NCBI RefSeq assembly: GCF_023638055.1
Contig: NZ_JAKRVY010000005.1
Location: 162,134-226,133 of the forward strand
Reading direction: 5' to 3'
Length of the DNA stretch: 64,000 nucleotides
From: Natranaeroarchaeum aerophilus
Lineage (GTDB): Archaea; Halobacteriota; Halobacteria; Halobacteriales; Natronoarchaeaceae
In this document: positions 35,511 through 42,604 of the stretch, piece by piece
Position numbering within the stretch: the first letter of the stretch is position 1
Layout of the letters: the number at the start of each line of letters is the position of its first letter
Program-made: the position numbers and the translations under genes
Notes under the pieces: generated by a model
Told to the model about the DNA's origin: nothing
The model's input: only the letters and a program-made list of their open reading frames with translations
Databases searched by the model: none

Positions 35511-37694
35511 ATGACCGATCTTCCGGATTCCGTCGGGTTCCTGCTGGCGGACGAGGCGTCACCCGAACAGCGTGCCGCGCTGAACTGGGCGACCGATGCC
35601 GGGATCGATACCGACCGGGTCGGACCCGACGAGCTTGCAGAGGGTACTGTTCCCCTGTCACGCTACGATGTCCTCTGGTGGCACCGCGACAACCCTATCG
35701 ACGCCGTCGGCGGCTTGGACGACTGGCTGGGACACCTTTCCGAATGGATCGAGGCCGGGGGCGGAGTCCTGCTCACGTTGCGGGCACTCGAAGCGATCGA
35801 ACCACTTGGCATCGATCCGATCGCCCCAGATACAACCGGCAATGTCGAGCCGGAACATGAGCTCGGCCTGCTCTGCAAATCTATCCACGCTGACGGCCCG
35901 GTGTTCGAGGAGTTCGACGCACTCCGCATCCCAACCCGCGCCGCACATGGTATCCAGCAGTTCGCGCGCTACGATGCGGTGTTACCCGAACACGGAGAGG
36001 TGTTAGCGAGCACGATCCGTGCTGGCGAAGACGTCCCAGACCAGCCTGCACTGATCGGCTGGCAGTACGGTGATGGCGACGTCGCCGGGCTCGGTACCGC
36101 AGTGACCTTTGCAGGGGCAACCAACGACCGCTGTGTTCACAACCGGACACGGCTATTTCGTAATTTGCTATCGGTCCTGGCTGGCGAACAGCGACTTACC
36201 GAGGGTCGGCCAAAAGACGTCAATCAACTGAAGACGATGCGCAAGAATCTGTCGGATGACCGTCATCGTCCACAGTATCACATCACCGCGCCCGCGAACT
36301 GGTTAAACGATCCAAATGGCCTCATTCACTGGAACGGCGAGTTCCACGTATTCTACCAGTACAACCCCGGCGGCCCGTATCACGACACGATCCACTGGGG
36401 GCACGCAGTCAGCGCCGATCTCGTACACTGGGAGGATCGTCCAGTCGCGCTTACTCCCTCCCCTGATGGCCCGGATCGGGACGGTTGCTGGTCCGGCTGT
36501 GCGTTCGATGATGATGGTACGCCCCGGATCATGTACACCGGCGGCCGCGGTAAGCTGCAGCTCCCCTGCCTGGCGACCGCCGCAGACGCCGACCTGAACA
36601 CCTGGCAGAAAGATCCCGAGAACCCGATTATCGACACGCTCCCGGTGGATCCGCCGCTCCGGTCGACAGAACACTGGAAAGCCGAGTTCCGGGATCACAA
36701 CGTCTGGCGGGAGGGCGACACCTGGTATCAGCTAATCGGCTCCGGTGTCGAAGGAGGTGGTGGAACCGCCCTGTTGTACTCGTCGGAGGACGACGAGCTA
36801 CGTCAATGGTACTACGAGGGACCGATCCTCACAGGCGATCCCGAACCGGACGGCGCGATGTGGGAGTGTCCTGAACTGCTGGATCTCGGCGAGAAACAGC
36901 TGTTACATATCTCTAACTACGACGAGGTCCGGTACTATCTGGGCTCATACGAGAACGGCGAGTTCGAGACTGAGCAAACAGCCCAGCTCGATTACGGTGA
37001 CTTCTACGCCCCACAGTCGCTCCGGGCCGACGACGGCAGGATATTAACCTGGGGCTGGATCTGGGAGGCCAGAGACGAGAGGGCTCAATGGGATGCGGGC
37101 TGGTCGGGAGCACTCTCGCTCCCCCGTGAACTTGACCTCAACGACCGTGGCCTGCTCCGCCAGCGACCGGCGAGGGAACTCGAATCACTGCGTGAACGTC
37201 ACGTCCATGAGGGGAGTCGCTCGCTCCACGACCAGTGGCTCGACCTCGATACCGATGGACTGAGCTACGAGCTATCGGCGGAAATAAAACTGGACGACGC
37301 CGAAGCTTTCGAGATCGTGGTCGGCGAGTCACCTGATGGAGAGGAGCGAACGCCGATCCGGTACACCCGGGATAGCGAACTCGTCGTCGATCGAAGCCAC
37401 TCCAGTCTGGATGAACGTGCCTCGAAGGCACCGGACCGCATGCCGATCGCACCGGTCGACGAGCCGCTTTCACTCCGGTTGTTCGTCGATGGCTCGGTTG
37501 TAGAGCTATTCGCGAACGAACGCCACTGCCTGACGACACGGATCTATCCCACACGGGGAGACAGCGATAACCTGTCGCTCCACGCGAAGGGTGGTACAGT
37601 AGAGCTACTGGACCTCGACGTCTGGGAGCTCGGCCGGGCATGGACCGAAAGCGAAGAATTGTCAGGCGAACAGGCGCCCGGTCAAACCGACTAG
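35511..37694 (+). CDS. GH32 fructosidase with N-terminal glutamine-amidotransferase-like domain
   Basis: A 727-residue protein. Residues 1-230 form a GATase1/ThuA-like domain ([38 protein letters not shown]). The GH32 five-bladed propeller begins at about 250. Its nucleophile is D267 in WLNDPNG and its acid/base E452 in WECPEL. The transition-state motif reads FRDH (394-396 R-D-H) instead of the usual RDP. A C-terminal beta-sandwich shows [15 protein letters not shown]. The expected activity is hydrolysis of fructans or sucrose. No signal peptide is visible, so it appears cytoplasmic. A GH68 synthase lies 2 kb away. Confidence 0.9.
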   Translation: MTDLPDSVGFLLADEASPEQRAALNWATDAGIDTDRVGPDELAEGTVPLSRYDVLWWHRDNPIDAVGGLDDWLGHLSEWIEAGGGVLLTLRALEAIEPLGIDPIAPDTTGNVEPEHELGLLCKSIHADGPVFEEFDALRIPTRAAHGIQQFARYDAVLPEHGEVLASTIRAGEDVPDQPALIGWQYGDGDVAGLGTAVTFAGATNDRCVHNRTRLFRNLLSVLAGEQRLTEGRPKDVNQLKTMRKNLSDDRHRPQYHITAPANWLNDPNGLIHWNGEFHVFYQYNPGGPYHDTIHWGHAVSADLVHWEDRPVALTPSPDGPDRDGCWSGCAFDDDGTPRIMYTGGRGKLQLPCLATAADADLNTWQKDPENPIIDTLPVDPPLRSTEHWKAEFRDHNVWREGDTWYQLIGSGVEGGGGTALLYSSEDDELRQWYYEGPILTGDPEPDGAMWECPELLDLGEKQLLHISNYDEVRYYLGSYENGEFETEQTAQLDYGDFYAPQSLRADDGRILTWGWIWEARDERAQWDAGWSGALSLPRELDLNDRGLLRQRPARELESLRERHVHEGSRSLHDQWLDLDTDGLSYELSAEIKLDDAEAFEIVVGESPDGEERTPIRYTRDSELVVDRSHSSLDERASKAPDRMPIAPVDEPLSLRLFVDGSVVELFANERHCLTTRIYPTRGDSDNLSLHAKGGTVELLDLDVWELGRAWTESEELSGEQAPGQTD

Positions 37695-38476
37695 ACGTCT
37701 TTTCTGGTGAACCAGACTGCGCTGAGCCCGACGAGGACGAGCGTCATCAGGATCAATGTTGCAGCTCCAGCGAGGTCGTAGGAACTCTCCAGCAGGATTT
37801 CGTTCGGATCGAAGTACCGCATTGGTGCGACTGCCCCGGCGGCCTCGTAGTCAGTGCCATTGAGTAACGATTCGAGCAGGAACAGCGCGAAGGTTCCACC
37901 GAGCGCGACCCGCTGGGCGATGCCGGTTCGATCGAACGCGACCGAACAGAGGAGCCCGATCCCGGCACAGGCGAAGAGATACGGAATCGAGAGCAAGTGG
38001 ATCGCTGCCAGGTCGGCAATCGACATCGACTCGCCGATCAACTCGACGCTTGCGAGGACGACAGGCGGAACGAGCACGTTGACCAGGAGGATCGGTACGG
38101 CAAGCGACGCGAACTTCTCGGTGAGGAGCCGTCGTCTGGTCACTGGCATGGCCAGTAGCGTGTCCATCCGCCCACGATCGATATCGTCGGCGATGATTCC
38201 GGCTGCACTGTATGCCAGATACAGGCCAAGCAGGATGACCCAGCCGAAAACGTACAGCTCGAAGGCCAGAAACCCCTCGATCGAGGCCATCGTCTCGATG
38301 TCGAACAGCTGAATGAGCTGGGGTGGGTACGCCTCCAGCAGTTCGTCCTCGTCGAAGGAGTCGCTAAAGGAGGGATATACCCAGATTACGACCGCAGCCA
38401 GTACCGCCATCCCGGCAGAGAGATAGACACTCCCTTTGATTCGCTTCCGTCCGTCGTAGCGCAAGAACTCGAACAT
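37691..38476 (-). CDS. ABC-2 type transporter permease
   Basis: A 261-residue permease with six hydrophobic segments. The first follows the short cytoplasmic [13 protein letters not shown], and [31 protein letters not shown] carries the cytoplasmic loop typical of ABC-2 exporters ([15 protein letters not shown] core). It overlaps the end of its ATP-binding partner by one base and the 3' end of the convergent GH32 gene by 4 bases. Substrate unknown; export of drugs, lipids or glycans are the usual roles. Confidence 0.9.
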   Translation of the reverse strand: MFEFLRYDGRKRIKGSVYLSAGMAVLAAVVIWVYPSFSDSFDEDELLEAYPPQLIQLFDIETMASIEGFLAFELYVFGWVILLGLYLAYSAAGIIADDIDRGRMDTLLAMPVTRRRLLTEKFASLAVPILLVNVLVPPVVLASVELIGESMSIADLAAIHLLSIPYLFACAGIGLLCSVAFDRTGIAQRVALGGTFALFLLESLLNGTDYEAAGAVAPMRYFDPNEILLESSYDLAGAATLILMTLVLVGLSAVWFTRKDV

Positions 38477-39381
38477 CAGCTCTCACCGTAGAATTTCAGG
38501 AAGACGTCTTCGAGCGGGGCCTCTTCGATAGACAGATCGAGCAGATCGTACCTGCCAAGGCGAGTCATCAGCGCATTGATGTCCCCGGTAAACGTGAAGG
38601 TGCACTCGGTGAACGTGTCGGATTGGTCTCCGTCGAACTCGCCGAACTCCGGATCGTGGATCCCGTCGACGTCGAGTGCGTCGGTCGGAATCGGCTCATT
38701 CGTGTTGACGGTCACCGATTTGCCCGTCCGCTCAAGGAGGCTGTCGATCGGTTCGACCGCCGCCAGCTGCCCATCGCGGATGATTCCGACCCGGTCACAG
38801 AGCCGACGCACCTCGCTCAGCACGTGAGAAGAAAAGAACACCGTTACTCCGTTGCGTTGCTCGGCGCGGAGGAACTCCGCAAAGCGTTGCTGGAGGAGCG
38901 GATCGAGACCGCTGGTTGGCTCGTCAAGTACGACGAGATCGGGGTCGTGCATGAACGTCGTCACGATGCCGAGTTTCTGGACGTTTCCACGAGAATAGTC
39001 CCGCACTGGTCGGTCGAGCGGGGGCTCGAACAGGTCGAGAAGTTCGTCACGGCGCTCGTCGCCTTTCACTGCGGCGTGCAGATCAAGGATCTTCGTCCCC
39101 GTCGCATCCTCGTCGAACCCCGGTTCGTCCGAGAGGTAGCCGATCCGGCGTTTGGCCTCAATGAGTGCGGGTTCATCGGTGACGTCGTAGCCGAGCACCC
39201 GTGCGGAGCCACTTGTCGGAGAAATAAAGCCTAGCAGGGCCCGGATGGTCGTCGTTTTCCCGGCCCCGTTCGGCCCGAGATAGCCGAAGATCTCGCCAGT
39301 CTCGACCTCGAAGGAGAGATCGTCGTTGGCGAGGACGTCGCCGTAGTCCTTCGTCAACCCATCGAGTTTGATAGCCGCCAT
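38476..39381 (-). CDS. ABC-2 exporter ATP-binding protein
   Basis: A 301-residue ABC ATPase. Walker A GPNGAGKTTTIRAL (about 39-52), Q-loop LGFISP, signature DYSRGNVQKLG (the canonical SGGQ reduced to SRGN), Walker B LVVLDEPTSGLDP, and switch His in FFSSHVLSE. A C-terminal domain of about 80 residues follows. It is the first gene of a two-gene operon with the permease. The ATG at 39381 has CAAATACA about 28 bases upstream; a start 21 bases farther up is less likely. Confidence 0.93.
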   Translation of the reverse strand: MAAIKLDGLTKDYGDVLANDDLSFEVETGEIFGYLGPNGAGKTTTIRALLGFISPTSGSARVLGYDVTDEPALIEAKRRIGYLSDEPGFDEDATGTKILDLHAAVKGDERRDELLDLFEPPLDRPVRDYSRGNVQKLGIVTTFMHDPDLVVLDEPTSGLDPLLQQRFAEFLRAEQRNGVTVFFSSHVLSEVRRLCDRVGIIRDGQLAAVEPIDSLLERTGKSVTVNTNEPIPTDALDVDGIHDPEFGEFDGDQSDTFTECTFTFTGDINALMTRLGRYDLLDLSIEEAPLEDVFLKFYGES

Positions 39382-39453
39382 ACCGGTGGCTACTCCCGGC
39401 ATGTATTTGATTGTGAGGGTGGACTGACAGAACGCGCGGAGGTCCGGTAGCTT

Positions 39454-40737
39454 TCAGTACTCGCCGCGGTCCTCGCCGGGCAGGCGGTACTCGGAGAGGA
39501 GTTTGGGGAGGTCCTCCCCGGGGAGCGGGAGATGCCCGTGTTCGAGCGCACCGATGATCCGCGTCTCGGTTCCCGCGAGTTCGATCCGGAGGGTGGGCGC
39601 GAGCGTTCCGCCGAAGCGCCGTTGCTGTTCTTTGGGGGGAAGCCCGGCGACATCGTCGAGGGAGAGTCCCCGGAGATCGTAGTAATTGAAGAAGCTACTG
39701 ACCAGAATTTCCTCGCGGTGGGGATAGGCGAGCCAGGAGTAGGTCTGGAACGGCGCGCTCGCGGGGTTGGTTGCGACCAGTCCGCTCCCGTTCAGTGGCT
39801 CGTACTCGCCGCGCAGAGAGTCAGCAACGAAGCCATACAGCGCGTCGTACCCTTCGAGCCCTGGTGCGAATGTGTGCTCGTGACTGGAGATGAAGAGGTA
39901 GTACGAGCCGTCGCGGACGATCAGGTGCGGTCGTTCGAGTTCCTGGTTCGTACAGACGCCTTCGAGTAGCGGTTCACGCAGGTCCCAGTCCGTCGGATCT
40001 CCGGTCCCCGAGACGGCGAGGCCGACGCTGCCGTTGAACTCCTCGTGAACCGGGTCGCAGTCATAGGTGTTTTCGCCCTCCGGGACGGGTGTGTTGGCCT
40101 CGAAGAGCAGACAGGTTTCGCCGGTTGCGGGATCCTCGAAGAACCACGGATCTCGAAAGGTGTAGATCATCCCGCGGGACTGTGCTTCGCGCTCGTAGTA
40201 CTCGCCGTCCGGTTCGAGGATGATCTCGTGTGACCACGGCCCCTCGATCGACAGGCCACCTTCGTTAGTCTCGATCGTACCCCCAGCGCCGACCGCAATA
40301 CGCTGGTGGTAACTCAATTCCTCCTCGCCGCGGTAGCCCGCGGCGGTGTAGTAGAGATAGACGGTACCGTCGTCGTACAGCGCCGAGCCAGCCCACTGTC
40401 GGGAGCCAAAGGCCTCATCGTCGAAGGCGGTCCCACCGCAGGTCCAGTTCTTCCCGTCGGCCGAATAGAAATAGCGGATCGTCGCGACGTCGTGACGCTT
40501 GCCCGGCAGTAGCTCTTTGGGCGCGCTCAGCGAGAAGATGACGCGGTAGCCGTCTATCTCCGCGATCGATCCGTCGCGGTTCCGCAGGAGCCACGTATCC
40601 CAGATATGGACATCGTCGTCTGTCTCCTCCTCGGGCGGGTAGACGATGGGGCCGACCGAGGCGTCCGACCGTTCGATCGTCGCCGCCTGCTCCCGGGTCC
40701 ACCGCGGCGTCGATTTGCCGCTCGTCTCGTCAGTCAT
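39454..40737 (-). CDS. GH68 fructosyltransferase (levansucrase/inulosucrase)
   Basis: A 427-residue GH68 enzyme that moves fructose from sucrose onto a growing fructan (levan or inulin) or to water. Catalytic residues align with bacterial levansucrase: nucleophile D47 in IWDTW, transition-state stabiliser D196 in FRDP, and acid/base E268 in NQELERPH. WAGSALYDDGTVYLYYT is another GH68 block. The chain starts without a signal peptide, unlike most secreted levansucrases. The ATG at 40737 has GTTTTTTCAC about 26 bases upstream. Product type (levan or inulin) cannot be read from sequence alone. Confidence 0.92.
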   Translation of the reverse strand: MTDETSGKSTPRWTREQAATIERSDASVGPIVYPPEEETDDDVHIWDTWLLRNRDGSIAEIDGYRVIFSLSAPKELLPGKRHDVATIRYFYSADGKNWTCGGTAFDDEAFGSRQWAGSALYDDGTVYLYYTAAGYRGEEELSYHQRIAVGAGGTIETNEGGLSIEGPWSHEIILEPDGEYYEREAQSRGMIYTFRDPWFFEDPATGETCLLFEANTPVPEGENTYDCDPVHEEFNGSVGLAVSGTGDPTDWDLREPLLEGVCTNQELERPHLIVRDGSYYLFISSHEHTFAPGLEGYDALYGFVADSLRGEYEPLNGSGLVATNPASAPFQTYSWLAYPHREEILVSSFFNYYDLRGLSLDDVAGLPPKEQQRRFGGTLAPTLRIELAGTETRIIGALEHGHLPLPGEDLPKLLSEYRLPGEDRGEY

Positions 40738-40789
40738 ACCCACATATGGGTGGAGGGGTGAAAAAACGATTCCGCTTTTTTGCTATCGA

Positions 40790-40807
40790 TAACAACTGAC
40801 GTTGTTA
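40790..40807. promoter_or_regulatory. Palindrome TAACAAC-TGAC-GTTGTTA
   Basis: A perfect inverted repeat with 7-bp arms and a 4-base spacer, 53 bases upstream of the GH68 ATG and just beyond its putative TATA/BRE region (about 40757-40772). It is also just downstream of the zinc-finger gene's stop. Half-sites GTTGTTA recur at 41039-41045 and 35347-35353. Position suits an activator or repressor site. Confidence 0.5.
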
Positions 40808-40825
40808 ATGCCGCTCCAGCGCCAG

Positions 40826-40978
40826 TTAGTGGTTCTCGTGGATGTGTTCGCGGAGTGCGTCCGTCTCGTCGAACGTGGTATCACATTCAGCACAGGTGTT
40901 GTGATGCAGCGCGACGTGCTGGGTGACGCCGGCTGCCGAACTGAACTCCGAATCGCAGCTTGAACAGGTGTATGCCAT
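40826..40978 (-). CDS. 50-residue protein with two C2H2 zinc fingers
   Basis: A very short ORF, complete from ATG to TAA. The first finger is C5-x2-C8-x12-H21-x3-H25 (TCSSCDSEF...TQHVALHH) and the second C29-x2-C32-x12-H45 with a second His at 47 or 50. These are classical TFIIIA-type patterns packed back to back with almost nothing else. A CTTTTTAAG element lies about 27-35 bases upstream of the ATG, so it looks leaderless. It lies between the GH68 and raSEA genes and is bracketed by GTTGTTA/GTTAnTAAC sites. DNA-binding regulation of its neighbours is a reasonable guess, not shown. Confidence 0.8.
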   Translation of the reverse strand: MAYTCSSCDSEFSSAAGVTQHVALHHNTCAECDTTFDETDALREHIHENH

Positions 40979-40981
40979 TAC

Positions 40982-41079
40982 GTTAATAACTCAGGGATCA
41001 GGGCTTAAAAAGAGTTGCTAGGAAACTGCTGCCGGACGTTGTTATTCGCGGCTAGCTCTCCGGGTGGAGCGTTAATAAC
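40982..41079. promoter_or_regulatory. Cluster of GTTAATAAC and GTTGTTA sites
   Basis: Within 100 bases upstream of the zinc-finger gene lie GTTAATAAC at 40982-40990, GACGTTGTTATT at 41035-41046 and GTTAATAAC again at 41071-41079. GTTA-A-TAAC is a palindrome around one base. The first copy abuts the zinc-finger start codon (between promoter and ATG). The cluster is A/T-rich against a GC-rich background. Confidence 0.45.
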
Positions 41080-41263
41080 GTGGACATTCATCTGGGCTAT
41101 CTGGCTCCATTGGTCCGACCATGACTCGGCTCCGGCTGTTCTCCGTCCTACGTACCGGTCACCGGTACGATACCGAGCGCTCACAGGCAGCTACAGCGAT
41201 CCTCACCCGTCTCGACTCGTCAAGCCGAAGCCGCTTTACCGCCCGCACCGCTACGACTCCTCA

Positions 41264-42334
41264 ATGAGCAAGCCGAGTCCCGAAGTCTACGAGCAGGGGA
41301 AGGGAATGGACGCCCACAACAAGGTGATGCGGGAGATCCGTTCGGAGAAAGACGCTACCTACGACCCACACGAGCCGACGCGCGTCTGGATCGACGAGGA
41401 CAACACGCCCGACGGCGTCTACCAGAGCCTGACGATCATCCTGAACACCGGCGGCTGTCGCTGGGCGCGGGCGGGCGGCTGTACCATGTGTGGCTACGTC
41501 GCCGAAAGCGTCGAGGGCGGGAGCGTGAGCCACGAGGCGCTGATGGATCAGATCGACGTCTGTCTCGATCACGAGGAAAACGAGGCCGAGGAGCGATCCG
41601 GCCTGATCAAAATCTACACCAGCGGCTCCTTCCTCGACGAGCGCGAAGTCCCCGCGGAGACCCGTCGGGCCATCGCCGAGACGTTCGCCGACCGCGATCG
41701 GATCGTCGTCGAGAGCCTGCCGGACTTCGTCGAACAGGGAAAGATCGAGGACTTCACCGGGCAGGGACTGGAGACCGACGTTGCAGTGGGACTCGAAACC
41801 GGGACCGACCGCGTCCGTCGTGACTGCGTGAACAAGTACTTCGAGTTCGAGGACTTCATCGCGGCAAGCCAAGAAGCCGACGCCGCGGGCGCAGGGATCA
41901 AGGCCTACCTGCTGATGAAGCCGCCGTTCCTCTCGGAGTCCGAAGCGATCGAGGATATGATCCGCTCGATCGAGAAGTGTGCGGAGTACGCCCACACCGT
42001 CTCGATGAACCCCTGTAACGTCCAGCGATATACGATGGTCGACGAGCTTCACTTCCGTGGTGGCTACCGCCCGCCATGGCTCTGGAGCGTCGCGCATGTG
42101 CTCGAAGAGACAGCAGACGCCGACGCCATCGTCGTCTCCGATCCGGTCGGTCACGGGAGCGACCGCGGGCCACACAACTGTGGGGACTGTGACGACCGCG
42201 TCCAGCGCGCCATCAAGGATTTTGACCTGCGCCAGGACCCGAGCGTCTTCGGGCAAGTGACCTGCGAGTGCGAGCGCACGTGGGAGGCTGTTGTCGAACG
42301 GGAAACGACCTTCAACGGTCCACTCACGCGATAG
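41264..42334 (+). CDS. raSEA: Radical SAM archaeosine synthase subunit RaSEA
   Basis: A 356-residue radical SAM protein. The cluster motif is C-x7-C-x2-C in GGCRWARAGGCTMCGY, an unusual spacing that is characteristic of RaSEA and its bacterial Elp3-like kin. Downstream are IKIYTSGSFLDEREVP, VVESLPDFV, VGLETGTDRVRRDCVNK, YLLMKPPFLSE and MNPCNVQRYT; the C-terminus has HNCGDCD and CECERTW cysteines. RaSEA converts the lysine adduct made by ArcS into the formamidine of archaeosine. The ATG at 41264 follows a CTTTACC element by about 27 bases; a longer frame is less likely. Confidence 0.93.
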   Translation: MSKPSPEVYEQGKGMDAHNKVMREIRSEKDATYDPHEPTRVWIDEDNTPDGVYQSLTIILNTGGCRWARAGGCTMCGYVAESVEGGSVSHEALMDQIDVCLDHEENEAEERSGLIKIYTSGSFLDEREVPAETRRAIAETFADRDRIVVESLPDFVEQGKIEDFTGQGLETDVAVGLETGTDRVRRDCVNKYFEFEDFIAASQEADAAGAGIKAYLLMKPPFLSESEAIEDMIRSIEKCAEYAHTVSMNPCNVQRYTMVDELHFRGGYRPPWLWSVAHVLEETADADAIVVSDPVGHGSDRGPHNCGDCDDRVQRAIKDFDLRQDPSVFGQVTCECERTWEAVVERETTFNGPLTR

Positions 42335-42470
42335 CTACTCAGAGTATCCAGTGGCTACGGATTGCTGTCGACTCTTTTCCGAGCAGTACGCGTTTCGTTC
42401 GATCCGGTATGGGGCGTGTACTGAATACAGCTCTTCGTCGAGTGGCTACTGTGCTACGAGGTGGACTGCA

Positions 42471-42602
42471 GTGACACAATCGGAACCGGAACACGCGGAA
42501 GTCGAACTCGTCTATCATGCAGACGGTGGCCTCGAACTCCGGGATGGCGTCGACACGGATCGGTGGATCGCGACCGACACGCCAGTCGAAGTCCGACAGT
42601 AG
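42471..42602 (+). CDS. 43-residue DUF7331-like micro-protein
   Basis: A short GTG-started ORF with the pattern VELVYHADGGLELRDG then DRWIATDTPVEV, similar in plan to the 63-residue protein at 51385-51576 (GDSIATEWITADVRTAV): a short strand, a turn, then W-I-x-[TA]-D. Both match my recollection of the DUF7331 group. An in-frame start farther upstream is possible. Its stop lies 2 bases from the convergent sensor kinase gene. Function unknown. Confidence 0.55.
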   Translation: MTQSEPEHAEVELVYHADGGLELRDGVDTDRWIATDTPVEVRQ

Positions 42603-42604
42603 TG

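Noticed and set aside
41261..42256. 331-codon frame on the minus strand inside raSEA
   Set aside because: High GC opens long antisense frames; the plus-strand radical SAM motifs are decisive.
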